In this document: positions 27,020 through 35,501 of the stretch, in pieces
Layout: each line of letters begins with the position of its first letter
How positions within the stretch are numbered: position 1 is the stretch's first letter
Assembly (NCBI GenBank): GCA_016712505.1
Contig: JADJQY010000015.1
Coordinates: 62,001-126,000, forward strand
Direction: 5' to 3'
Length of the DNA: 64,000 nucleotides
From: Candidatus Eiseniibacteriota bacterium
GTDB taxonomy: Bacteria; Eisenbacteria; RBG-16-71-46; CAIMUX01
The notes under the pieces: generated by a model
Seen by the model: the letters and a program-made list of their open reading frames with translations, nothing else
The model's database searches: none
Told to the model about the DNA's origin: nothing
Position numbers and translations under genes: made by a program

Positions 27020-27069
27020 CACGATCCCTTTCTGGCTTTCAAGGTGGTTCAGGTTCCCCGCGGCGCGCA

Positions 27070-30000
27070 TCAGAAGGTCACCGTCAGGCTGGCATTGCCC
27101 GTGCCGCCCGCGCTCTGTCCCTGGGCAGTGATCGTCACCGACCCCGCTCCGGAAGCGATCGCGACCGTGCCGCCGTAGAGGTTCTCCGAAGGATCGACCA
27201 GGGTCATCGTGACTCCCGCCCCGCCCGCGGTGACCGTCGGATTGGCGCTCAGCGCCTGATCCGACGAGAGGAAGAGCTGCAGCGTCCGCTCCCGCCCCGG
27301 GTTCTTGAGGGCGAAGAGCCGCAGGGTGGGACCGTTGCCCCCTCCCCCCTCCACGCTGATCGAACCGCTCACCCCGTCGGAGTCGAGTTCGGACGCGTCG
27401 GGATCGGAGAGGAGCAGAGAACTGACGAGCAGCGTGCTGTTCGTACCGCTCGCCCCGATCAGGTTGAAGGTCAGCGCGGCGATCTGGCCATTCCCGGCGG
27501 CGAGGGTCGAGGAGTTGCGGAAGTCGAGCACGACTCGCGCCCGGCCGGAAGACTGAGTACGCCCGGTTGCATTCATCGCTGCACCGCGCCCGGCACCACT
27601 CACCGAGGCGAAGGTGAGCACCGCCGGATCAAAGGAGACATCGAACTGGAGTGCCTTGACAACGTCGTCATTGTCGAGGCTCACCGGGATCGTGACTTGC
27701 GTGCCGCTCGCCCCCACCCCCGTTCCGAGGCTCAAGGTGTTCGCCGTGACCCCGCCGGATTGGATCGTGAAGTCGGCATTCGAGGTGTCGTTGGCCGAGT
27801 TCTGTCCATCGGAGACGGTGATCTTCACCCGACAGGTGGTGGCCGGAGTGTTCGGCACGGTCCAGGCGAAGGCTCCGTCGTTCCCCTCGCCGCTCGCCAC
27901 GGCCAGGTAGGTTCCGTTCACCCCGGTGGTCGAGTACTGGATGGTCACGATCAAGTTGCCGGAAGGGGTGTCGGGGTCGGTCGCGGTCCAGTTGATCGTC
28001 GCGGTCGCCCCGACCGTCAGCACCTCCCCGCCGTTGGGACCGAGGACGTTGACCGTCGGGCTTTGCCCGCCGCCTCCCCCGGTCACGGTGAGCGAACCAT
28101 CCTGCTCGGCGACGACCACGGCGTTGCCGCTCGGGTCGGAGAGGACGCTCCCCGACAGGGTCAGGGCCGACTGCCCGGCCGCGAGCAGACTGAAGGTGAT
28201 CTCCGCCACCGCCCCGGTTCCCGCCGCGAGATTGGTGGTGTTCTCATAGTGCATCACCACGCGAAGCGTGTTCGTGTCGATCAGGCTGGCCGAGATCTGC
28301 ATGCCGGAGGCGCGGGGAGCAAGGTTGGCCGCGACATAGCTCGCGACCGCGGGATCGAAGTCGATGTCGGTCTGGAGCGCCTTGATCGCATCATCGTTGT
28401 CGAGCGAGAGGTTGATCGTCGCCTCTCCCCCCGCCGCGCCGCTCCCACTTCCGATCGCGAGGGTGTTGGTGCCGCCCGGAGCCGAGGCGATGGTGAAGTT
28501 GGCCGCGGACTCGTCGCTCCCGGTGCGAGCGCCGTCGCTCGCGGTGACCCGGACGCGGGCCTGGGCGCTGGGCGCGTTCGGCACGGTCCAGTTGAAGCTG
28601 CCGCTGTTGGTCTGCGTGTCCGCGATCTGGGTCCAGGCCCCACCCGCGTTGGTCGAGTACTCGTAGCGAATCGTCAACTGATTGGACGGGGTGTCGGCAT
28701 CGGTGGCGGAGTAGGTGATCGCATGCTGGGTCCCCGCCTGCCAGCTCTCTCCTCCGTTCGGCGCGCTCAGGGCGACTTGCGGCGAGGCGCCGCCCCCACC
28801 GCCGGAGACCGAGAGCGTTCCGGCCTGCGTGGTGACCGTGAGCGCCGTGCCGTTCGGATCCGAGAGAATCGTCGCCCCGGGCGTGAGGGAAGAAGATGTC
28901 CCGCCCGCGCCCACCAGGTTCCAGGTCAGGTTCGCGATCGTGCCCTGGCCGGCGGTGATCGTCTCGGCCGTCGCGTAGTACATCACGACGCGCACCTTGT
29001 TGCCCCCGACCACCGCGGCGCTGACCGTCATGCTGGCGCCACGCGACGCTGCCTGCGCCCCGACGAAGGTGACCACTGCGGGATCGAAGGTGATGTCGGT
29101 CTGGAGTCCCTTGACGGCGTCGTCATTGTCGAGCGACAGAGCCACCGCCACCTGGGTGCCGTTTTGCCCCGACCCACTCGCCACCGCGAGGGTGTTCTGC
29201 CCGGTGGGCTGGGCCGCGATGATGAAGTTGGCGTTCGACTGGTCCTGGGCCGTCTCCTGTCCGTCCGAGACGGTGGCGCGGACGCGCGCCTGGCCGGTAG
29301 GAGCGTTCGGCACCGTCCAGTTGAAGGTGCCGCTGTTGCCCAGGCCGTTCGAGATGGCGGTCCAGGATCCGCCGGCGTTGACCGAGTACTCAAGGCTGAT
29401 CGCGAGCGCGTCACCGGCGTTCGGATCGCTGGCACTCCAGGTGATCGCGTGCTGCGAGCCGACCTGCCACGACTCCCCGCCGTTCGGGGCGGTCAGGGTG
29501 ATGGTAGGAGGCTGGTTCCCACCACCGCCCCCACCGGGAAGCGTGGGCAGCAGTTCGTATCCGTCGTTGCCGTCGTAGCTGCCGCTCCAGCCATAGACCA
29601 CGAGGTAGTACGTCCCGGCGGGCACTCCCGACAGATCGATCAGTTCGCTCTGTCCCGGCTCGTTCACCGATTCATCGAGCAGTTCCAGGGCCCCACCCTG
29701 ACCGATCTCGAAGAGGCGAAGGTCGAAGTCGGCCGCCGGAGGAATCGAGGTCACCGCCAGCGAGAGATCGCCGGCCTGAGTGGTCTGGAAACCGAACCAG
29801 TCGAGATCGCCCGGAGCGGAGATCTTCGGTGTCAGGGTCTGCCCACTGTTGAGCTGGATGGCCAGGGTGGGGTCGTCATTCGGCTCGAAGGCATCGTTCG
29901 CCCCGCCGGGCCATCCTCCCGGGAAGCTCGCCGTGAGGGTGTAGGAGTCCGTGGCGTTGAAGCCGAAGGCAAACGGGGTGACGCGGACATAGAAGACGCC

Positions 30001-30408
30001 GGCGCCGTTGATCGTGCCGGAGATCGTCTCGTCTCCGCCGTTCCCGCCGTCGTCCGCCTCCGCCGCCAACTCGGGAGATCCGTTCGCGCCGAGCGTATAA
30101 ACAGAGAGAACGTAGTCCGCGTCGCCGGGAACGGAGGTCAGGCTGGCGCTGAAAGTGCCTCCTTGCCCGGTGGCAAAGACGAACCAGTCCTGATCGAACT
30201 CGCTCGAGAGAAACGACTGCACGGCCTGCCCGCTGGTCAGCCGACGCGCGAGCTGATGGTCGTCGTTCGGCTCCAGGGAGTCGGTCGCGCCGGCTGCCCC
30301 CGCGAGGCCGAGGAGACCGAGGAGGACGAGCAGGCTCGGCAGGAACGAGACACCCCGACCGTAGCGACGGCATGGTCGACCGAAGGGGCTGTGGGTCCGC
30401 AGATTCAT
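27070..30408 (-). CDS. Secreted scaffold protein with three cohesin-like modules
   Basis: A 1112-residue protein. In order: signal peptide (to ~42, ending AGAAGAT); two bacterial pre-peptidase C-terminal domains (~43-164 and ~172-291, each starting LEPNDD/FEPNDD); then three tandem pairs of an Ig-like module (opening PNGGESWQ or PNGGEVLT, ~300-399, 542-641, 783-884) and a cohesin-like module (~405-536, 648-776, 889-1021). Each cohesin carries the pattern V.LSLDNDD.VK.LQTDI.FDPAV. Gly-rich linkers join the pairs. The last ~90 residues are beta-rich without a sorting motif. The start ATG at 30408 has AAGGA 10 nt upstream. Neighbouring proteins on both sides carry dockerin pairs, so it is probably a scaffoldin. 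Confidence 0.85.
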   Translation of the reverse strand: MNLRTHSPFGRPCRRYGRGVSFLPSLLVLLGLLGLAGAAGATDSLEPNDDHQLARRLTSGQAVQSFLSSEFDQDWFVFATGQGGTFSASLTSVPGDADYVLSVYTLGANGSPELAAEADDGGNGGDETISGTINGAGVFYVRVTPFAFGFNATDSYTLTASFPGGWPGGANDAFEPNDDPTLAIQLNSGQTLTPKISAPGDLDWFGFQTTQAGDLSLAVTSIPPAADFDLRLFEIGQGGALELLDESVNEPGQSELIDLSGVPAGTYYLVVYGWSGSYDGNDGYELLPTLPGGGGGGNQPPTITLTAPNGGESWQVGSQHAITWSASDPNAGDALAISLEYSVNAGGSWTAISNGLGNSGTFNWTVPNAPTGQARVRATVSDGQETAQDQSNANFIIAAQPTGQNTLAVASGSGQNGTQVAVALSLDNDDAVKGLQTDITFDPAVVTFVGAQAASRGASMTVSAAVVGGNKVRVVMYYATAETITAGQGTIANLTWNLVGAGGTSSSLTPGATILSDPNGTALTVTTQAGTLSVSGGGGGASPQVALSAPNGGESWQAGTQHAITYSATDADTPSNQLTIRYEYSTNAGGAWTQIADTQTNSGSFNWTVPNAPSAQARVRVTASDGARTGSDESAANFTIASAPGGTNTLAIGSGSGAAGGEATINLSLDNDDAIKALQTDIDFDPAVASYVAANLAPRASGMQISASLIDTNTLRVVMHYENTTNLAAGTGAVAEITFSLLAAGQSALTLSGSVLSDPSGNAVVVAEQDGSLTVTGGGGGQSPTVNVLGPNGGEVLTVGATATINWTATDPDTPSGNLIVTIQYSTTGVNGTYLAVASGEGNDGAFAWTVPNTPATTCRVKITVSDGQNSANDTSNADFTIQSGGVTANTLSLGTGVGASGTQVTIPVSLDNDDVVKALQFDVSFDPAVLTFASVSGAGRGAAMNATGRTQSSGRARVVLDFRNSSTLAAGNGQIAALTFNLIGASGTNSTLLVSSLLLSDPDASELDSDGVSGSISVEGGGGNGPTLRLFALKNPGRERTLQLFLSSDQALSANPTVTAGGAGVTMTLVDPSENLYGGTVAIASGAGSVTITAQGQSAGGTGNASLTVTF
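27346..29511 (-). repeat. Three ~720-bp coding repeats (Ig-like plus cohesin)
   Basis: The three Ig-cohesin pairs are of similar length (~240 codons) and keep linker positions, which indicates internal duplication. Units 1 and 2 look closer to each other (GGESWQ.G.QHAIT.SA) than to unit 3. Confidence 0.7.
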
Positions 30409-30490
30409 TTGAAGGAGTTCCTTCTCGATTTTGGATGCCGTGGCCGCCGCCGCAACGGGACCAACCCGTCGCGGCGCACCCGCCCCTCCG

Positions 30491-33400
30491 TTACCGTACG
30501 ATGCGCACGCTCCGGCCGACGGTCGCGCCACCGGCCTCCAGACGCACGAAATAGGTGCCGCTCGCCACCGCGTTCCCGGCAGCGTCTCGTCCGTCCCAGG
30601 TCAACGACTGCTCACCCGGGAGCGCGGGCGCAGGCAGCACCCTGAGCTCGCGACCGGAGACATCGTGGATCGTCGCCCGAACGGCCTGCGCGCCACTCAG
30701 TCGGTAGCGGAGCTCGACCGATCCCTGCGTGGGATTCGGGCCGAGCGAGAGGAGCTGGAGCCCGCCCGGGAGATCGCGTTGCTCGAGGGTGGTCAGCTCG
30801 CGTCCCTCGGGACTCGCCGCAATCAAACGCGCGAGGAGGGGCTCAATGAGGGTCCCCGTCCCATCGAGTCGGAACGACAGGTCCAGGTCGAGCGCACCGC
30901 GCGCGGCCAAGCCCGCCTCCGGCCCGAGCAGAAGCACCAGGCGGCGCCCGACCTGATTCCACTCGAGGTCGTCCGGGTCCGCCCCGCGCACGCGCGGGGC
31001 GTCCGCCAATCGCACCCCCTCCGGGAGCTCCAGTTCGCACTCGAGAGCGGCCACCTGGTGAGCGGCGAAATGCAGCGACAGTTGACCATCGTTCCAGGCC
31101 CGCGACCAGGCGAGCGGCGCGTGCGTGACGCCTCGATCCTCGGTGAGTGGCAGACCGAGGATGATCCGGACGATCTGGATGAGATCGAGCACGTTGATCG
31201 TATCGTCGTCCGCCACGTCGGCGCAGAGCTCCGCCTGCGCGGAGAGCAGCTGCTGCTCGAGAATGTGGTTCACCACGCTGGTCAGGTCGGTGACGTCGAC
31301 CTGATTGTTCCCGTTGGCATCTCCGGAGCGGGTGTTGCACGCGGCAGAACCTCCGGTGACCGTGGCGGTGAAGGCACCGCCGCCGTGCGTCGCGGCCACG
31401 ACCGTGGCGTCGGAAACGCGCCCCACCAGCCAGGACACCACCAGATCGCGGATCTCGCCCGTCCCTTCCTGCGTCCAACTGGTCGCCGCCCCATTCAGGC
31501 TCGAGGTCGAGAAGAGTCCGATACTCGTCCCGGCAAAGAAGACCGTGCTTCCTCCGGCCGGCATGATCAAGCAGCTGCGGACCGATGGGCCGTCGGTGCC
31601 GCCCAGATTCCCCTCGACCTCCGTCCAGGAGGTACCGCCGTTGCTGGTGTAGAAGAGGCTCGAGATGCGGTAGTTGCTGAATGCGATCAACACCCGATCC
31701 GCATTGGTCGGGTCGATCGCGATGCAGTTGATGTAGGCCCCCGCGGGGAAGTTGCTCCCGGTGATGACCGTCGGACTGGATCCCGCCGGGGCGTTGCTGG
31801 CATTGGTGATCTTGTACATCTTGCCGCCGGCCCCGCCCAGGTCGTATCCGGCGTAGTAGACGATGTTGGATGGGCTCCGGGAGACGGCAATCGCGGTGAC
31901 GTATTCGTTTCCTCGATTGGTGACCTGGACCCAGCCGTTGTCGGTCTCGCTGTTCGGATTGGGCGTCGAGATCGCGGTGGCGTCGTTTGCCCGCCAGAGG
32001 CCGACCTTGGACGCCACGTAGAGGCGCCGCGTGTCGTTGGGATCGATGGCGCTGGGGTTGACGAAGAGCACGTTGGAGTCGTTCAGCGAGGCCGGGTCGA
32101 CTCGTTGGAACTGTCCCCCGAACGACCCGTTCGCCCCGAGCACGATCCGGTAGATGAAGGCATACTGGGAGGAGAAGTAGTAGTTCCCGCCGGCCGTGGC
32201 GCCATCGGCCACGTGCACGTAGCACCCGTCGCCGCCGAACTGATCGATCCAGCTCGCGTTGGCGCTGGCCGAGTGCACCGTCCAGCACCCGTTGTCCTGG
32301 AGACCGCAGTTGATCACCGGGCTTCCCGCCGTCCCCTCGTCGAGCGCTGCGTGGTAGAACTGGGTGGTGAGATAGCCGTTGTTGAGCGACGTCCATTCGA
32401 CCGTCGCGGCGAGGATGTTGGTCGTCTTCCAGACCCCGCCGTCGCTGCCCGAGTAGGCAATGCTCCGGTTCGTGGGGTGGAAGACCAGCGCATGCTGGTC
32501 CGAGTGTTGCTCGAACGACTGTCCGTTAGGATCCGGGTAGAGCCAGCCCCCCACCCAGCGACGCGCGCCGGCCGACTGGAACTCGTCGGTGGAACGGATC
32601 AGGTGCACGCCGCCGATGAAGACGGCGTTCTCGTCATCCGGCTTCACCGTCATCACCATGTCGTAGCCGCCCTGCGAATCGAAGGTCCAGTTGTTGTTGT
32701 CCGCGGCCACTGGCAGACCGGAGAGCTGGCTGGACCGATCGGCCCAGGAGTTCGCGTCGGCGGAGTACTTGAACAGCTTGTGCGATCCCTGGCCGGCCGG
32801 CGCGACCAACGCCCACAGCGTATTCGGGTTCGAGGGGGCCAGGCCGAGTACGATCCGACCAAAGGTCGATCCGAGCTGCGGCGGGTCGATCTTGGTGTAG
32901 CTCGCGCCGTCGGTCGAACGCCAGATCCCCTTGTCCGGACCGCCGCTGTCGAGCGCCAGATAGACCACGCCGGACGGTGTCACCGCCACGTCGTTCTGAT
33001 ACGAGATCTGCTGGCCGTTGAGCGACCCCTTGACGAAGCTCCAGGTCTGGCCCCCGTCGAGCGAGCGTTGCACTCCGCCGACGGTCGCCGCGTACACCTC
33101 ATCCTGGGCCGCGTTCGAGGGATCGATGGCCAGACTCCACACGTAGTCGAAGCCGCTATCGAAGCCAGTGGGACTTCCCGGCGAGGTCGAGGCGAGCAGC
33201 GACCAGCTCTGGCCTCCGTCGGCCGACTTCCAGATGCCGGTGCCGTAGTAGGCCGCGCCGACCGCGGCGGCAGAGTTGCCGCTGAACTCACCGGTGCCGC
33301 AGTACCAGGTCTGCAGACGGCCGCTCCGGGTGTCCTGTGCGAGGCAGGTTGGGGAGTAGAGATCGGTGCCGCCGGTGACCAGAGACCAGCTCTGCCCCTC

Positions 33401-33895
33401 GTTGACCGTCCGCCAGAGCCCACCGGAGATCCCGCCGGCGATCATGGTTCGCGCCGTTCCATCGGAAGCATCGAGCGCCAGAGCCCGGGTTCGCCCCCCC
33501 AGGTTGAAGATCCCGCGATTGCTCCAGGTCGAGACCGCATAGTCCCGCGACGGGGGGAGCGCGGAGCGCTGCATCGCGTGCGCAAAAGCCCGTTCCTTCG
33601 CCCGCATGCCGTCGGGAATCGCTCCGATCGACGGATCCTGAAGCTGCATCCGTTCCTGGACCGCCCGGCCGATCGGGTCATCGCGCCGGGAGCCGATCGC
33701 ACCTTCGAGGCGAGGGATCTCCCCCTCACTCCGGCGCTCCGCTTCCTCGCCCGCGAGTCGCTGCTCGCGGCGGAACTCGGCGTAGCGCGTCCCCGCGCCC
33801 ACCGGCCCCTCGACCGGGTGCGTCGCCAACCAACCAAGCGCGACCGCGACCGTTCCGACCGCCGCGATTCCCAATCCGAGTGAGCGAGCGTTCAT
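30491..33895 (-). CDS. Secreted BNR/VPS10-type beta-propeller protein with dockerin pair and sorting domain
   Basis: A 1134-residue exported protein. Residues 1-25 form a hydrophobic leader (GIAAVGTVAVALGWLA). From ~120 to ~845 it is a sortilin-like propeller with Asp-box/BNR motifs (KSADGGQSW, RSLDGGQTWS, YTSNGGTSW, GSDGGVWKT). Residues ~851-922 hold two dockerin-type repeats (SGDANGNNQVDVTDLTSVV; ADVADDDTINVLDLIQIV). A linker module of ~125 residues follows. Residues ~1050-1134 are a FlgD-like C-terminal domain (GPNPTQGSVELRY; WDGRDAAGNAVASGTYFV). The ATG overlaps the tsaD stop by 4 nt (ATGA). Similar propellers occur in xyloglucanases and in non-enzymatic binding proteins; no catalytic pair was identified. 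Confidence 0.87.
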   Translation of the reverse strand: MNARSLGLGIAAVGTVAVALGWLATHPVEGPVGAGTRYAEFRREQRLAGEEAERRSEGEIPRLEGAIGSRRDDPIGRAVQERMQLQDPSIGAIPDGMRAKERAFAHAMQRSALPPSRDYAVSTWSNRGIFNLGGRTRALALDASDGTARTMIAGGISGGLWRTVNEGQSWSLVTGGTDLYSPTCLAQDTRSGRLQTWYCGTGEFSGNSAAAVGAAYYGTGIWKSADGGQSWSLLASTSPGSPTGFDSGFDYVWSLAIDPSNAAQDEVYAATVGGVQRSLDGGQTWSFVKGSLNGQQISYQNDVAVTPSGVVYLALDSGGPDKGIWRSTDGASYTKIDPPQLGSTFGRIVLGLAPSNPNTLWALVAPAGQGSHKLFKYSADANSWADRSSQLSGLPVAADNNNWTFDSQGGYDMVMTVKPDDENAVFIGGVHLIRSTDEFQSAGARRWVGGWLYPDPNGQSFEQHSDQHALVFHPTNRSIAYSGSDGGVWKTTNILAATVEWTSLNNGYLTTQFYHAALDEGTAGSPVINCGLQDNGCWTVHSASANASWIDQFGGDGCYVHVADGATAGGNYYFSSQYAFIYRIVLGANGSFGGQFQRVDPASLNDSNVLFVNPSAIDPNDTRRLYVASKVGLWRANDATAISTPNPNSETDNGWVQVTNRGNEYVTAIAVSRSPSNIVYYAGYDLGGAGGKMYKITNASNAPAGSSPTVITGSNFPAGAYINCIAIDPTNADRVLIAFSNYRISSLFYTSNGGTSWTEVEGNLGGTDGPSVRSCLIMPAGGSTVFFAGTSIGLFSTSSLNGAATSWTQEGTGEIRDLVVSWLVGRVSDATVVAATHGGGAFTATVTGGSAACNTRSGDANGNNQVDVTDLTSVVNHILEQQLLSAQAELCADVADDDTINVLDLIQIVRIILGLPLTEDRGVTHAPLAWSRAWNDGQLSLHFAAHQVAALECELELPEGVRLADAPRVRGADPDDLEWNQVGRRLVLLLGPEAGLAARGALDLDLSFRLDGTGTLIEPLLARLIAASPEGRELTTLEQRDLPGGLQLLSLGPNPTQGSVELRYRLSGAQAVRATIHDVSGRELRVLPAPALPGEQSLTWDGRDAAGNAVASGTYFVRLEAGGATVGRSVRIVR

Positions 33896-34944
33896 ACGCG
33901 GGTCTCCCCAAATGGCAGATCATCCAGATTCGCAACCGCCGCGAGGTCCAAGGAGTCCCGTTCCCCGAGGATGAGTCGCGGAAGCGCCGCCAGTCCGATC
34001 ATCGCTGCATTGTCCGAGCAGAGCCGAGGCGTGGGCCAGTATGCCGTACCGCCCACTCGATTTGCGAGTGCCGCGGTACCGGCCCGAAGCGCCGAGTTGC
34101 ATGCCACGCCTCCCGAAAGAAGCACCCGATCCGCCCCGGTCTGCTTCATGGCTACCTCGAGCTTCGCCACCAGCACCTCGACCGCGGCGGCCTGGAACGA
34201 AGCGCAGACGTCACCCACGAAGCGGTTCCGCGCCTCGTCTTCCGTCGGCATCCCATGTCGCTCCACCGCATGCTTCACCGCGGTCTTGAGTCCGCTGAAG
34301 GAGACGTCGAGCCCTCCCGACTCCAGCCCCATCCAGGCGCGGGGAAAGGCGAAGGCGGTCGCATCCCCCTGCGCCGCGAGTCGATCGACCACCGGACCAC
34401 CGGGAAATCCGAGCCCGAGCAGCTTCGCCACCTTGTCGAACGCCTCCCCGGCCGCGTCGTCGCGGGTCGCCCCGAGCAGTTCGTAGCGACCCCACGACTC
34501 CACGAACAGGATCTCGGTGTGGCCCCCCGAGGCTACCAGGGCCACGAACGGCGGTTCGATTCGGGTCACCCCTTCGATCGCTCGCAGATGACCCTCGATG
34601 TGGTTCACCCCCACCAGGGGGACGCCGAGCCCGTAGGCAAGCCCCTTGGCCGCGGCGAGGCCGACCAGCAGACAGCCGATCAATCCCGGCCCGCGTGTCA
34701 CCGCGATCGCCCTCAGGTCCGAGAGCTCGGAATCCGCCTCCCGGAGAGCCTGGCGCAGGACGGGAAGGAACAACGCCAGGTGCTCGCGTGAAGCCAACTC
34801 CGGCACCACCCCCTCGTACTCCGCGTGGATTCCCTGAGAGGAGACGACGTTGGACAGGATGGTACCGTCCCCACGGAGCACCGCGGCGCAGGTGTCGTCA
34901 CAACTGGTTTCGATGGCCAGAAAACGATCATCGGCTTTCAGCAC
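33892..34944 (-). CDS. tsaD: tRNA N6-adenosine threonylcarbamoyltransferase
   Basis: A 350-residue TsaD/Gcp protein, the catalytic subunit for t6A37 formation in ANN-decoding tRNAs. Conserved blocks are AIETSCDDTCAAV, the metal-binding HIEGH (His-x-x-x-His, residues ~115-119), SGGHTEIL, GEAFDKVAKLLGLGFPGGP, FSGLKTAV, LLSGGVACN and LCSDNAAMIG. The start is a GTG at 34944 with GGGAG upstream. The stop overlaps the start of the secreted BNR/dockerin gene, and a DUF302 gene ends 31 nt upstream. Confidence 0.96.
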   Translation of the reverse strand: MLKADDRFLAIETSCDDTCAAVLRGDGTILSNVVSSQGIHAEYEGVVPELASREHLALFLPVLRQALREADSELSDLRAIAVTRGPGLIGCLLVGLAAAKGLAYGLGVPLVGVNHIEGHLRAIEGVTRIEPPFVALVASGGHTEILFVESWGRYELLGATRDDAAGEAFDKVAKLLGLGFPGGPVVDRLAAQGDATAFAFPRAWMGLESGGLDVSFSGLKTAVKHAVERHGMPTEDEARNRFVGDVCASFQAAAVEVLVAKLEVAMKQTGADRVLLSGGVACNSALRAGTAALANRVGGTAYWPTPRLCSDNAAMIGLAALPRLILGERDSLDLAAVANLDDLPFGETRV

Positions 34945-34975
34945 GCGGACTCCCTTCCCGGATCGGGGTTGGTTC

Positions 34976-35377
34976 CTACTGCAGACTCTCCAGAGCCTGG
35001 ACCAGCCGTCCGCGCACGTCGATCGCGATCGCCTGGATCTTCGGGTTCGGGATCTTCGACAGCTGAACCACCGCGTCGATGGCGGAGACGGTCCAACCTC
35101 CCCCCGGATTGGCCGCTATGACCAGATTGCACGGCATGACCAGTCCGATGTCGTCCTCCGCCTCGAGCGCCGAGAGCGCCAGGGTCGGGTGACAGGCGCC
35201 CAGGATCGTGTAGGGGCGGAACTCGACCTCCAGCTTCTGCTTCATCGTCTGGCGCATGTCGATCTCGGTGATCACGCCGAATCCGACCGCCTTGAGCGCC
35301 TCCCCGACCTTCTCCCGCACCGAGGCATAGTCTCCCGCCACCTGTACTGCAAGCCCGTAGGTCCGTTGCTCGATCAC
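34976..35377 (-). CDS. DUF302 family protein
   Basis: A 133-residue soluble protein with the DUF302 pattern. An N-terminal strand and helix (YASVREKVGEALKAVGFGV) are followed by the central LGACHPTLALSALEAEDDIG and PCNLVI. A C-terminal helix has the AIDAVVQL pattern. The start is a GTG at 35377 preceded by AAGGAGGAG. It is the first gene of the leftward run into tsaD. Function of the family is not settled; some members occur with sulphur or metal stress genes. Confidence 0.88.
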   Translation of the reverse strand: MIEQRTYGLAVQVAGDYASVREKVGEALKAVGFGVITEIDMRQTMKQKLEVEFRPYTILGACHPTLALSALEAEDDIGLVMPCNLVIAANPGGGWTVSAIDAVVQLSKIPNPKIQAIAIDVRGRLVQALESLQ

Positions 35378-35489
35378 CTGCTCCTCCTTGTCCTCGAGAT
35401 GGGCGCCCGGGTTGCGCGGAAACTCCGCCCTCGGCTGGGACCCGCCCGGAATCCGACGTGACAGTCTACGACTGCCGCCCGCTTGAGGC

Positions 35490-35495
35490 TATACT
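35490..35495 (+). promoter_or_regulatory. Possible -10 element of the polysaccharide operon
   Basis: TATACT lies 6 nt before the ATG of the first flippase, and no good -35 is seen at 17 nt. A start site 6-7 nt downstream would coincide with the ATG, giving a leaderless mRNA. Confidence 0.3.
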
Positions 35496-35501
35496 GCGGC
35501 C

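Noticed and set aside
27013..30645. Very long plus-strand frame opposite the cohesin gene
   Set aside because: Its composition is Arg/Asp/Gly/Val-rich shadow sequence without domains; the minus strand shows clear PPC, Ig and cohesin modules.
30431..33883. Very long plus-strand frame opposite the BNR/dockerin gene
   Set aside because: It has a shadow-type composition, and no start signal or family motif was found.
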